33,853 nucleotides of DNA. Origin: Tessaracoccus bendigoensis DSM 12906. Lineage in GTDB: Bacteria; Actinomycetota; Actinomycetes; Propionibacteriales; Propionibacteriaceae. Below are positions 9,350 through 17,689 of this stretch, piece after piece; position 1 is the stretch's first letter, and the number at the start of each line of letters is the position of its first letter. Location: contig NZ_FQZG01000048.1 of the NCBI RefSeq assembly GCF_900141915.1, positions 1 to 33,853 of the forward strand, in the 5' to 3' direction. The position numbers and the translations under genes were made by a program. The notes beneath the pieces were generated by a model. The model was given only the letters and a program-made list of their open reading frames with translations, had not been told where the DNA came from and did no database searches.

Positions 9350-9925
9350 TCACGCGGGCAGTAGCCGGATCGCGGCGATCGCACGGGCAAGACTTGGGCT
9401 GTTCTCAGCCGCCCGCGCTACGTCCCAATGGTTCGTCGCGAAGTCATTCAGACGGCTCACGTAGAGCGGACCGGTCAGTCCGTCTGCGGTAACGACATCA
9501 CGCCGGACGGCGCGTGGTGCAGACTGAGCGCAGAGGAGCAGAAGGGCACGCTTGGCGTGGTTCAAAGCCTCCGGGTCGATGGGCACCTTTTCCTCGCGCA
9601 CCCCGAAGTAGCTGGCAAAGCCGCGACGATCGGCGAGCAGCCAAGCTTCGGTCATCGTATGTGCGATTCGCAGGGTGAACCTCGGACTCGATCCTCGGGC
9701 CGCTGGCAGCAGTTTCTGCTTCAGTTCAACTGGGCACTGACCGTCCGAGTCGCGAAATACCACCCAGGACGACCGTTGTGCGGCCCTCAGATATTTTGCG
9801 ACCGACGGATCGAGTTTCGACTTGCCTCCAGACACATACACCCGGGCGACGACGTGACCAGCCGCGGCAACCACCGCGGTAGCGGCGCCCCGGTCGGATT
9901 CCCCTTCGACGGCGACGTATATCAC
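9350..9925 (-). CDS. DUF4276-type TOPRIM protein
   Basis: This 191-residue protein has the TOPRIM fold elements: the glutamate in VAVEGESD (E7) and the DxD motif in VVFRDSDG (D59, D61). The middle, IAHTMTEAWLLADRRGFASYFGV, is characteristic of DUF4276. TOPRIM domains of this kind bind Mg and cut nucleic acid in OLD-family and PARIS-type systems, where they pair with an ABC-type ATPase. That partner lies directly upstream, and the GTG start overlaps its stop by four bases (GTGA), so the two are translated together. jetA begins 32 bases downstream on the same strand. Because JetD, the missing Wadjet subunit, also acts through a TOPRIM domain, this protein is a candidate substitute; that is inference only, since ATPase plus DUF4276 pairs also occur alone. 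Confidence 0.75.
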   Translation of the reverse strand: MIYVAVEGESDRGAATAVVAAAGHVVARVYVSGGKSKLDPSVAKYLRAAQRSSWVVFRDSDGQCPVELKQKLLPAARGSSPRFTLRIAHTMTEAWLLADRRGFASYFGVREEKVPIDPEALNHAKRALLLLCAQSAPRAVRRDVVTADGLTGPLYVSRLNDFATNHWDVARAAENSPSLARAIAAIRLLPA

Positions 9926-11079
9926 CTGCGTCTGCCCTGCCCCACAGCGACCAGCCCTGAGAGATCCTCCGGTGAGATCAGACCGCTGAGAATCTCGGAG
10001 GTGGGCAGACCCGCTTCAATCTGGTCGGCGACCTCTTCGATGCACGAGAGTTGCCGCGCCACTGTTCCATCTCTTGTGACGGAGAGGACGAGGATTTCGC
10101 GGGGTAGGACGCCCTCGTCATCCAAGAGCTCCGGGGCATGCGTAGAGAGCATCACCTGCATGTTCTGATCGCGCTGCGCGGTCGCGAGTACCGTCGGGAG
10201 GGCTCGGACTATCGCCGAGTTCAACGAGAGTTCCGGCTCCTCGAGGAGGAGGACACCACCGTTGGCGGGGGTGCTCACCACCGTCCAGAGCAGCCCGATG
10301 AGCCGCAGCGTGCCATCTGAGAAGTCGGCTTCATTCTGTCGCGCCGGGTTCTCACGCCAGTTCCGGTAGCCGGCCACCAGGTGTGGGCGCCCGGCTGGGT
10401 CGACCTCGAGCTTCAGGGACTCGAACTCCGGAACCGCCGCCCGGAGCGCGTCCTGCATCCGCCTGAACCAGGCACCCTGTGTGCGTGCGGGCATCGCGTT
10501 CATCTGTGCGATGAAATCGCTTCCGAAGGGATCTCCCGAGACAACCCGCCCTGGGTCCCGAATGACCTGCGGCACAAGGTGGAAGTACCGGACCTTGGTG
10601 AAGTAGTCAGCGATCGCCCGAAAAGGTTGGTTGGCTGCGATCTGCTCAAGGTGCGTCTGCGTCAGACGTTCCGGGTCCGCCTCGTCCTGCGCATCAGGGC
10701 GGGCGATCAGCGTCTCACCGTTTCGTTCGACGATCTCCTGGTCGACGACCGGGCGGTTGCGTCCGCCCTTCTCGTTGCGGACAGACAGAAAATAGCGCCA
10801 GGTGTCGGAGCCATCTTCCAAGCGAAGGTCTATCTCGAGGCGACCCTTCCGATGGTTGCGGGCAAACAGGCTCCTGACCTTGGTCAACCCTCCACGTCGC
10901 TCAAGCGCCGCCGCCAACCCCCCACCCGTCGAGGCAACCTCCCCCATGAACCTGAACAGGTCAAGGAGGTTCGACTTCCCTGAGGCATTGGGGCCGACGA
11001 TGAACAACCGGGCATCGACGGGGAAGTCCAGCGTCTTGAAGTTTCGCCAGTTGCTGGCACCCACATGTGTGATTCTCAC
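9922..11079 (-). CDS. AAA_21/OLD-like ABC-type ATPase
   Basis: This 385-residue protein has a RecF/OLD-like ATPase fold. It starts MRITHVGASNWRNFK, with Walker A GPNASGKSN at residues 29-37, a signature-like SDGTLRLIGLLW near residue 270, Walker B VLLLEEPELSLNS and the switch histidine in MLSTHAPELLDD. The GTG at 11079 is chosen over the in-frame ATG at 11106 because GAGGAG lies 6 bases upstream of it and the family begins there. The stop overlaps the TOPRIM gene. In OLD-, Gabija- and PARIS-type systems such ATPases sense phage components and control a TOPRIM nuclease. The gene lies 82 bases after a P450 gene on the same strand, but a hairpin separates them, so it is probably the first gene of the defence operon. 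Confidence 0.8.
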   Translation of the reverse strand: MRITHVGASNWRNFKTLDFPVDARLFIVGPNASGKSNLLDLFRFMGEVASTGGGLAAALERRGGLTKVRSLFARNHRKGRLEIDLRLEDGSDTWRYFLSVRNEKGGRNRPVVDQEIVERNGETLIARPDAQDEADPERLTQTHLEQIAANQPFRAIADYFTKVRYFHLVPQVIRDPGRVVSGDPFGSDFIAQMNAMPARTQGAWFRRMQDALRAAVPEFESLKLEVDPAGRPHLVAGYRNWRENPARQNEADFSDGTLRLIGLLWTVVSTPANGGVLLLEEPELSLNSAIVRALPTVLATAQRDQNMQVMLSTHAPELLDDEGVLPREILVLSVTRDGTVARQLSCIEEVADQIEAGLPTSEILSGLISPEDLSGLVAVGQGRRR

Positions 11080-11132
11080 GGTTTGCTCCTCGTTGCTATC
11101 CACCATTCTGCCGGAGGTGTGAATGACCGTCA

Positions 11133-11163
11133 GACGGTGCGGGCAGTCTTGCCCGCCACCGTC
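11133..11163 (-). terminator. Hairpin between P450 and ATPase genes
   Basis: Bases 11133-11145 pair with 11150-11163 around a 4-base loop: six pairs, a one-base bulge, then seven G+C-rich pairs. The hairpin includes part of the P450 stop codon and separates that gene from the downstream defence operon. The T tract is poor, so termination may be partial. Confidence 0.5.
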
Positions 11164-12331
11164 AGCGGGGGTCGAGCACGATCGGCACCTTCGCCCAACC
11201 GCTGACCGGTGGGAGTTCCCGGACCGGACCGCGCTCCTCGGACATCCCGATCTCGCCGGTCCCGGCCAGCAGCTCCCAGACGAGGACACGCAACTCCATC
11301 AGCGTCAGCGCCCGGCCTGGGCAGATGTGGGGTCCAATGCCGAACACCAGGTTGGCGTCGGCATGGTGGACAGGGTTGAACGCGTCGGGTTCCGGGAAGA
11401 CCTGCGGGTCGCGGTTCGCGGCCGTCCAGTTCAGCACGACCCTGGTGCCCGCCGCGACCTCCTCCCCTCCGATCGTGGTGTCGCGGGTCGTGACCCGACG
11501 GTTGGAGACGAACGGGTCGTCGATCCGCAGGATCTCCTCGATTGCGTCCTCGAAGTCCTGCACTCGGTCGGCCGCAACCAGTTGCCTGAGATAGCTCTGC
11601 AGTGCCGTATCGGTGGCCAGGTGATGCACGATGACGCCGACGGAGGCGGCCAGCGACCCGAGGTCGCCCGCCGTCCAGTTCCGCAGGATGGAGACGATCT
11701 CCTCGTGACGCAGGGGTACGCCGTCGACCTTGTCGCGCATCAGCCGGGCGGTCACGTCGTCGATGCTGCCGTCGCGGCGGGCCTCGAGTAGACGTGTGAT
11801 GATCGCGTCGAACGATTCGGCGACAGCGGCCAGGCGCTGCCTGTCGCCCGAGCGGGAGGCCTCACGGTTCTCGGCGACCCAGTCGACCAGTTCCTGCTCG
11901 ATCTCGGATGGCCAGCCGAGCCAGGTCGCCTGTACCCGCACCGCGTAGGGGGTGCCGATGTCGAGCACCGTGCGCACCGTCGCACCGCGTGGCAACGCAT
12001 CGACGATGGCTGCGGCGTGTGCTCGGCACTGTGGCTCCTGCGCCTCGACCTCCTCGGCCGTCAGGTAGGCGTCGATCAGCCTGCGGTAGGCGCGGTGCTC
12101 TTCGCCGTCGAGGCTGTTGGGCAGGGCGCGGTGCGCAGAAACCGCGCTGGAGAACAGCTCGGCGTCCAGCGCCGCGGCCCGTACGTCGGCGTGCCCCAGC
12201 AGGGCCACGGAACCGTCGGCCCCCCGCACGACGGGGCAGGTCTCGCGCTGCGCGTCGAGCATGACGCGCAGGTCCGGCTGGGTGCCGGCTTCGGCATGCG
12301 GATCGATGTCATCTGGCCTGGTCTCTGTCAT
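11162..12331 (-). CDS. Cytochrome P450
   Basis: This 389-residue soluble bacterial cytochrome P450 has the haem-binding loop FGIGPHICPGR with the ligand Cys at about residue 337, the K-helix ExxR (E266-R269 in EEILR) and the downstream arginine in AFNPVHHAD, close to the usual PERF region. The I helix reads WTAGDLGSLAASVG: the usual AGx(D/E)T is altered, the acid is shifted by one and the threonine that helps proton delivery is glycine. This occurs in some actinobacterial P450s and suggests unusual oxygen activation. No ferredoxin or reductase gene is nearby. The ATG at 12331 gives a family-like N-terminus. The divergent neighbour is a metal ATPase. The substrate cannot be inferred. Confidence 0.9.
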   Translation of the reverse strand: MTETRPDDIDPHAEAGTQPDLRVMLDAQRETCPVVRGADGSVALLGHADVRAAALDAELFSSAVSAHRALPNSLDGEEHRAYRRLIDAYLTAEEVEAQEPQCRAHAAAIVDALPRGATVRTVLDIGTPYAVRVQATWLGWPSEIEQELVDWVAENREASRSGDRQRLAAVAESFDAIITRLLEARRDGSIDDVTARLMRDKVDGVPLRHEEIVSILRNWTAGDLGSLAASVGVIVHHLATDTALQSYLRQLVAADRVQDFEDAIEEILRIDDPFVSNRRVTTRDTTIGGEEVAAGTRVVLNWTAANRDPQVFPEPDAFNPVHHADANLVFGIGPHICPGRALTLMELRVLVWELLAGTGEIGMSEERGPVRELPPVSGWAKVPIVLDPR

Positions 12332-12365
12332 GAACTCGACAATACGAGGTTCGGGCCTCGCTGTT

Positions 12366-12409
12366 GGTTGAGCCGCCCACGAGCACCAGCGAGCAGGCGT
12401 GTCGAAACC
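12366..12409. repeat. GGTTGAGC...GTCGAAACC intergenic repeat
   Basis: This element starts GGTTGAGCCGCCCACGAGC and ends GTCGAAACC. It resembles the element at 32628-32678 downstream of the methylase, which has the same ends and a similar AGCGAGC-rich middle. It lies in the 284-base gap between the divergent P450 and P-type ATPase genes. The rest of that gap shows no clear promoter. Confidence 0.55.
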
Positions 12410-12615
12410 GGATCATGGGCCGCTTTCTCCCAAGAAGTTGCCCTCTCGCGGCAGTATGGTCACCCGCACCGCCAGTGGTAGCCAAGAGGGTGCTCCCGCA
12501 TGGGCCGAATGACTCGGAACCGCTTGTCAAAGGCTGGTTCGACACCCTGTCGCCACCTGTGAGGCGTGCCTATCCTGGCTGGTTTCGACGAGTGTTTCGG
12601 GCTATACCTGAGGGT

Positions 12616-14508
12616 ATGGACAAGGTGCTCGCTGCGATCCGCAAATACCCGTTCGTGGTGGCGACGCTGGCCGTGGCCGCGGTCGCCGGGCTCCTTCTCA
12701 CCTCGTCCTGGAGCGCGCTCAGCACCTGGCTGCTCGGCGGGTTCGCCCTGCTGATGGCGGGCAGGTCGGCCGTGACGATGGTGCGGGAGCTGCGCCAGGG
12801 CACCTTCGGCGTCGACATCCTCGCGGTGACGGCCATCGTCTCCGCCGTGCTCGTCGGTGAGTACTGGGCGGCGCTCGTGATCGTGCTGATGCTCACCGGA
12901 GGTGAGGCATTAGAGGAGTACGCGGCCAACCGGGCCAAGCGCGACCTGACTGCGCTGCTGTCGCGAGCCCCCCAGTCCGGGCATCGGGTGTTGCCGGATG
13001 GGTCCACAGAGGAGGTGCCGATCGAGGCGGTGGCGCCGGGCGACACAGTCCTGGTCCGGGCACACGAGGTGGTGCCGGTCGACGGCGTGCTGCTGACCGG
13101 GTTCGGGGTGTTCGATGAGTCGTCGCTGACCGGCGAGAGCCTCCCCGTCGAAAGGTCGGCCGGGGAGGAGGTCCTCTCCGGAGGTGTGAACGGGTCGGTG
13201 GCCGTCACATTGGAGGTGACGCGGGCCGCGAAGGACAGCCAGTACCAGCAGATCGTCGACCTGGTCGAGGCCGCCGCGGCCAGCACCTCACCGATGGTGC
13301 GCCTAGCCGACCGCATCGCGCTGCCGTTCACCGCCGTCGCGCTCCTGATCGCCGGAGTCGCCTGGTTCATCTCGGGCGACCCGGTGCGGTTCGCCGAGGT
13401 CCTCGTGGTGGCCACCCCCTGTCCCCTGATCATCGCGGCACCGGTCGCCTTCATGGCGGGCATGAGCCGTTCGGCCCGCGAAGGCGCGATCGTCAAGAGC
13501 AGCGCCACCCTGGAGAAGCTCTACCGCGCCCGCTCGTTCGCGTTCGACAAGACCGGCACCCTGACCCGGGGTGAGCCGAGCCTGGTCGGTGTTCGGGCGG
13601 TTGGCTCCGTCGACGCCGACGAGGTGCTCCGGCTCGCGGCGTCGGCCGAGCAGTCCTCGTCCCACGTGCTGGCGGGCGCCGTCATCACCGCGGCAACGGG
13701 CCGGGGGCTCTCACTGTCGGGGTCGACAGAGGCCGAGGAGTCCACCGCCAACGGGGTCACCGCTCGGATCGACGGTCGCACCGTCCTGGTCGGAAAGCGA
13801 TCCTTCATCTCGGGGGCCGTGGGCACGCAGGTCGACCGGCCGGCGCTGGAGGCCGGTGAGCTCGGCGTCCACGTCGCCGTCGACAGCGCCTACGCGGGCA
13901 TGCTGGTGTTCCGCGACGAGGTTCGCAAGAACGCCCGCGCAACGGTCGACGACCTACGCGCCCAGGGCATCGGCAAGATCGTGATGCTCACCGGCGACGA
14001 CCAGGTCACGGCCGAACACGTCGCGGCCTCCCTCGGCATCGACGACGTTCGGGCCAACTGCCTGCCGGTCGACAAGGTCCATGCGGTGTCCGCTCTCTCG
14101 GAGCGCCCCGTCGTCATGGTCGGCGACGGCGTCAACGACGCCCCCGTCCTGGCCGCAGCCGACGTCGGCATCGCGATGGGGGCCCGCGGATCGACCGCTG
14201 CGAGTGAATCCGCAGACGTCGTCATCCTTCAGGACGACATCTCGCGCGTCGCGAAGGCCCTGGCTGTCGGGCGCGAGACGGTCACCGTCGCGTTGCAGAG
14301 CATCTGGGTCGGCATCGGGCTCAGCACGGCTCTGATGCTGGTCGCCGCGTTCGGGCTGTTGCCGGCCATAGCGGGGGCGTGGATGCAGGAGGCGGTCGAC
14401 GTGGTCGCGATCCTGTGGGCGCTGCGGGCGGCCACCGGTAGGAAGGACACTACGTCGGCCGCCATCCAGCGGGCGAATGCGCCTCAGGCCTCGGCGATCG
14501 CGGCCTGA
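12616..14508 (+). CDS. Heavy-metal P1B-type ATPase, CPL subgroup
   Basis: This 630-residue integral membrane P-type ATPase pumps a metal ion using ATP. Visible motifs are the actuator TGES (172-175), the membrane metal-site motif TPCPL (C269), phosphorylation DKTGTLT (D311) and hinge GDGVNDAP (503-510). CPL replaces the CPC of copper and zinc/cadmium pumps, and the P1B HP dipeptide appears as HV in SSSHVLAG. There is no N-terminal metal-binding domain; the protein begins almost directly with membrane helices (YPFVVATLAVAAVAGLLL). ATG 12616 (MDKVLAAIRKYPF) is chosen since the open frame from 12364 runs through an intergenic repeat. A weak GAGG precedes it. No metal regulator is adjacent, so the metal is unknown. 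Confidence 0.88.
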   Translation: MDKVLAAIRKYPFVVATLAVAAVAGLLLTSSWSALSTWLLGGFALLMAGRSAVTMVRELRQGTFGVDILAVTAIVSAVLVGEYWAALVIVLMLTGGEALEEYAANRAKRDLTALLSRAPQSGHRVLPDGSTEEVPIEAVAPGDTVLVRAHEVVPVDGVLLTGFGVFDESSLTGESLPVERSAGEEVLSGGVNGSVAVTLEVTRAAKDSQYQQIVDLVEAAAASTSPMVRLADRIALPFTAVALLIAGVAWFISGDPVRFAEVLVVATPCPLIIAAPVAFMAGMSRSAREGAIVKSSATLEKLYRARSFAFDKTGTLTRGEPSLVGVRAVGSVDADEVLRLAASAEQSSSHVLAGAVITAATGRGLSLSGSTEAEESTANGVTARIDGRTVLVGKRSFISGAVGTQVDRPALEAGELGVHVAVDSAYAGMLVFRDEVRKNARATVDDLRAQGIGKIVMLTGDDQVTAEHVAASLGIDDVRANCLPVDKVHAVSALSERPVVMVGDGVNDAPVLAAADVGIAMGARGSTAASESADVVILQDDISRVAKALAVGRETVTVALQSIWVGIGLSTALMLVAAFGLLPAIAGAWMQEAVDVVAILWALRAATGRKDTTSAAIQRANAPQASAIAA

Positions 14509-14539
14509 GAACTGCCGCAGGAAGCCGACCGGGCTGAGC

Positions 14540-14612
14540 GTGCACAGATCTCTCTATGCGTCGAGGCAACCCCATATGGCGCCTGCCTCCACACATGGAG
14601 AGATTTGTGCAC
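14540..14612. repeat. Long imperfect hairpin between convergent genes
   Basis: Bases 14540-14558 pair with 14594-14612 at 17 of 19 positions, the other two being G-T type. An inner stem, 14563-14568 with 14584-14589, pairs perfectly. The 73-base structure lies in the 191-base gap between the P-type ATPase and the convergent MFS gene. It could be a bidirectional terminator or a small palindromic repeat element; it has no T tract. Confidence 0.6.
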
Positions 14613-14699
14613 TGCTATCCGAGGGCCTGTATCCATTTCCCGACAGGCTCCCGCAGGTTGGGTGGCGAGTCCCCACTTCGGACACAGCCGTCGACGTAC

Positions 14700-16028
14700 T
14701 CACCGGGCGGGACGACTCTTCGGATCGGGCCTCAAGAGCAGCATGGCCGAGGCGACGGCGACGGCGATCAGGGCGGCGATCCCACCCACCGCGGCCGACC
14801 ATCCAGCGGCATTCAGAAGCATCCCGATCAGGTATCCGAACACCGAAGAGCCGACGTAGTAGAAAAGGGTGTAGAGCGACGATGCCTGCGCCGAGCCGGT
14901 CCTGGCCCGGATCGGGACCCAACCGTTGGCCACGGAATGGGCGGCGAAGAAGCCGCCGGTGAACAGCAGCAAGCTCACGACGATGGCGGGCAACCAGACG
15001 ATCAGGGTGCCCGCTGCCCCGGCGAGCATGAGGAGCGCCGAGCTGATCAGCACCCGGCGGCGCCGATGGCGCTCGGCCAGGCGCCCGGCAACCGTCGACG
15101 TCCAGGTCCCGATCAGATAGGAGAGGAAGAGCAGTGAGACGACGCCCTGAGGGACGTTGAACGGCGGGCCCCCCAAGTGGAATCCCAGGTAGTTTTACAT
15201 GGCGACGAAGCTGCCCATGAGCAGGAAGCTCTGCAGATACAGGGCGATCAGTCCAGGGTCGCGCAGATTCGTCAGGAGCCGCGCCACCAGGCCGTCAGTT
15301 CCGCGGAGCCGGGTCGTGCGACGAATGAATCCCCGTTGCCGGGGTGCGATCATCAGGAAGGCCACGGTCGAGCATGCCGCCACCAACGCCACCGTCAGCA
15401 CCCCGGCGCGCCAGCCCAGGAAGTCGCCGACCGGGGCAGCGACCAGCCTGCCCGACAGTCCCCCGAGCGACGTGCCTGAGACGAACGTGCCGGCGGCAAC
15501 CGCCACGTGGCTCTTGCGCACCTCTTCGGAGAGATAGGTCATCGCCACTGCCGGCACCCCGCCAAGTGCGGCTCCCTCGAGGAACCGGAACACGACTACG
15601 GCTGCGAAACCGGGCATGAGCGCGCCCGCGACCCCGAGCACCGTGGCGGCGATCACGGCCGCGGCGATCGTACGGCGGCGGCCGAATCGGTCAGAAACCA
15701 GCGACCACGGGATGACCGCCACGGCGAGGCCCATCGTCGCCGCGGAGACCGTCAACGACGCTTGCGCGGCATTGATACCCAGGTCGCGCGCCAGGATGGG
15801 CAATACGCCCTGGAAGGAGTACAGCTGGGCGAACGTGGCGATCCCGGCGAAGAACAACGCGAGCAGCACGGCGCGGTAACCCCGCCCGCCGCGCTCGTTG
15901 CCTTGCCACGCCCCACCGTCGGCAAGCACCGATCCCGGGCGCTCGTCGCCCCCGGTACCCCCGTCCTTGGGGGAGGCGCCGTCGCCCGGATGGCCTGGCT
16001 CCTCAATCCTGCTCAACGGCTCTGACAC
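14700..16028 (-). pseudogene. MFS transporter interrupted by one in-frame stop codon
   Basis: Together the frame encodes a 12-helix major facilitator transporter of about 440 residues. It has the loop 2-3 motif SDRFGRRRT, helices such as VLLALFFAGIATFAQLYSF, and a C-terminal half with SLLFLSYLIGTWTSTVAGRL. The reading frame is continuous except for a single TAA at 15195-15197, where GSFVAM-stop-NYLGFHL would normally read VAxYNYLGF, so a Tyr codon (TAT or TAC) has probably become TAA. Both halves stay in the same frame. The hydrophilic N-terminus (about 50 residues) follows a GTG start at 16028 with a poor ribosome-binding site. This is either a recent pseudogene or a sequencing error. Family motifs suggest drug or metabolite efflux, but no substrate can be named. 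Confidence 0.85.
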
Positions 16029-16260
16029 CTTGCGGCCCTCGTTCTCATTGTCCGTTCAACATCCGCCAGCCGAGCATAGTTCTTTCCTGGCGAGTCTCAT
16101 CTGGCGAGGCGCCAGGGTACAACGTCTTCGATGTCGCGGGCAACGAAGAACTGCACGAGATCCTACAGGGCCTCCCGTTCTTCGCCGATGAGAATCAGCG
16201 TGACGCCGTCGACTCCGCATCCATTGGACGTCAAGCTCTGACCTGAGGCAGAGGCGCTCC

Positions 16261-16690
16261 GGTCACCATGGTTGCTGCGGATCGGGTTGCGTCCGCTGAC
16301 CAGCGTGATCTGTTCGCGCACGTAACTGGTGCCGCTCGATGATGTCGACCATCGCCTTGGCGTAGTCGGCGTAGCTGATGTAATCCATCGGGTCGTCGTC
16401 TTCGCCAGGGCGGTACTCCTCCCCCCGAACATGGTATTTGCCGGTGTACTCGCCGAGCGGGGCGAACTTGTACGCCGGTGTGACGTAGGTCCAGCGCAGG
16501 TCCGAGAAGCGACGCAGGATGTCGAGCCCTCGTTGATGCGCATCGCTCAACCCCTGCATGTAGCGCGGATAGTAGCTCGGCAACTCCTGCAGTCGGCGTG
16601 TGTGCGCGCCGTCGATGAAGAGCGTGTTGGCTCCACCGACTTTCAGATACCTGGTCTCGGTGCCGCGAAGCAGGCGCATCAGGTGCGGCG
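16261..16690 (-). pseudogene. Remnant of NAD(P)-binding SDR-like gene, copy 1
   Basis: On the minus strand this encodes the C-terminal half of an NAD(P)-binding (NmrA/atypical SDR) protein: VGGANTLFIDG, YPRYMQGLSDAHQRGLDILR, RWTYVTPAYKFAPLGEYTGK and ISYADYAKAMVDIIERHQ. The family's N-terminal Rossmann glycine motif is missing; upstream in this orientation is a tandem-repeat array instead. After ERHQ the frame shifts by one base relative to copy 2 (17857-17945), then shifts back. The last 88 bases are nearly identical to copy 2 in opposite orientation. The 232 bases between this remnant and the MFS start (16029-16260) hold no recognisable gene. Confidence 0.65.
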
Positions 16691-16739
16691 CACCTCGCCC
16701 TCTGCCGTCCATGCCCCGGTGGCGTCGATGATGTTTGGT

Positions 16740-16925
16740 GCGGACATCAGCGATCTGACGCAGACACCAGCGGTTTGGCGCGGACACCAGCGCTTTAGCG
16801 CAACACCAGCGGTATACCGCTGGTGACGAGCCCTTCCACAGGTAACGACGACATTTCCCTGGTGACGAGCCTTCCCACTGGTGGCGCGGACACCAGCGAT
16901 CTGACGCGGACCGCGATTTGGCGGC
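16740..16925. repeat. 20-bp tandem repeat array with internal palindrome
   Basis: Four consecutive units with exact 20-base spacing start at 16740, 16760, 16780 and 16800, with consensus GCGGACACCAGCGATTTGGC. A further full unit (16886-16905) and a partial one follow. At 16804-16825 a perfect inverted repeat (10-base arms, AT centre) is formed around the fourth unit. The array fills most of the 347-base gap between the SDR remnant and the GNAT gene, downstream of both the GNAT stop and the lost SDR start. No coding function is evident. Confidence 0.7.
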
Positions 16926-17037
16926 GGTGTCGATTCTTGCGCCGTGACGACGAATGCCCATCAGTTCGTCATCCACTCGGCACGATGTGGCCAAGGCCCA
17001 GCGACTCGCACAGCACCTGGCCGGGTGTGCCGCGCCC

Positions 17038-17631
17038 CTACGCCTTGAGCATTCGTTCGGACAGCGTTTGGCGGACGGTGGGCCATTCAGCGTCGATGAT
17101 CGAGAACACCACAGTGTCTCGGATCGTGCCGTTTGGGAGCACCTTGTGGTTGCGCAGCACCCCGTCTTGTTTCGCGCCGAGCTTCGCGATGGCAGCCCGC
17201 GACTGGTGGTTGTGCCAGTGAGTGCGGAACTCGACCGCGATGCAGCCGAGCACGTCGAACGCGCGCTCCAACAACAGGAGTTTCGCGGCGGGGTTGATCC
17301 CCGTGCCCTGCGCGGTCTTACTGAGCCAGGTGGACCCGATCTCCAGTCGTCGGTTCACCGAATCGAGATTCAGAAAAGTGGTCATCCCAATGGCGCGTCC
17401 CGCCTTCGCGTCAAGCACAGCCCAAGCAACCGCAGTCCCTTCACTGTTCCGGACGAGCAGTTCGCTGATCGCGTCGGCCATACCCTCTGGCGACGGGATC
17501 GACGGGGCGTACCACGTCTTCCACAGCTCGCCGACCGCGACCGCTTCGGCCAGTTCGTCGCGATGGGCCAGTGTCAGCGGTTTGAGCCGGGCCACGGCGT
17601 TCTCGAGTATCACCGCATCGGACCAGCTCAT
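17038..17631 (-). CDS. GNAT family N-acetyltransferase, RimJ/RimL-like
   Basis: This 197-residue GNAT acetyltransferase transfers an acetyl group from acetyl-CoA to an amine. It opens with LKPLTLAHRDELAEAVAVGE, has the strand pair AVLDAKAGRAIGMTTFLNLD, then RRLEIGSTWLSKTAQGTGINPAAKLLLLERAF, where QGTGIN is the acetyl-CoA phosphate-binding loop, and ends with HNHQSRAAIAKLGAKQDGVLRNH. Length and order match RimJ/RimL-type enzymes, which act on ribosomal proteins, other proteins or antibiotics; the substrate is unknown. The ATG at 17631 gives a normal N-terminus. The gene looks intact although it is bracketed by inverted SDR remnants. Confidence 0.88.
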   Translation of the reverse strand: MSWSDAVILENAVARLKPLTLAHRDELAEAVAVGELWKTWYAPSIPSPEGMADAISELLVRNSEGTAVAWAVLDAKAGRAIGMTTFLNLDSVNRRLEIGSTWLSKTAQGTGINPAAKLLLLERAFDVLGCIAVEFRTHWHNHQSRAAIAKLGAKQDGVLRNHKVLPNGTIRDTVVFSIIDAEWPTVRQTLSERMLKA

Positions 17632-17689
17632 GAGGCAACCCTACCGGGGAGCCCATTTCTCAAGGAACGATCGACGTGGAAGGCGGCCA

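Noticed and set aside
16740-16925. CRISPR array
   Set aside because: The units are contiguous 20-mers without unique spacers, and no cas genes are present.
16691-16994. N-terminal extension of the SDR remnant frame through the tandem repeats
   Set aside because: The translated repeats give Trp/Arg/Ser-rich noise and lack the Rossmann glycine motif.
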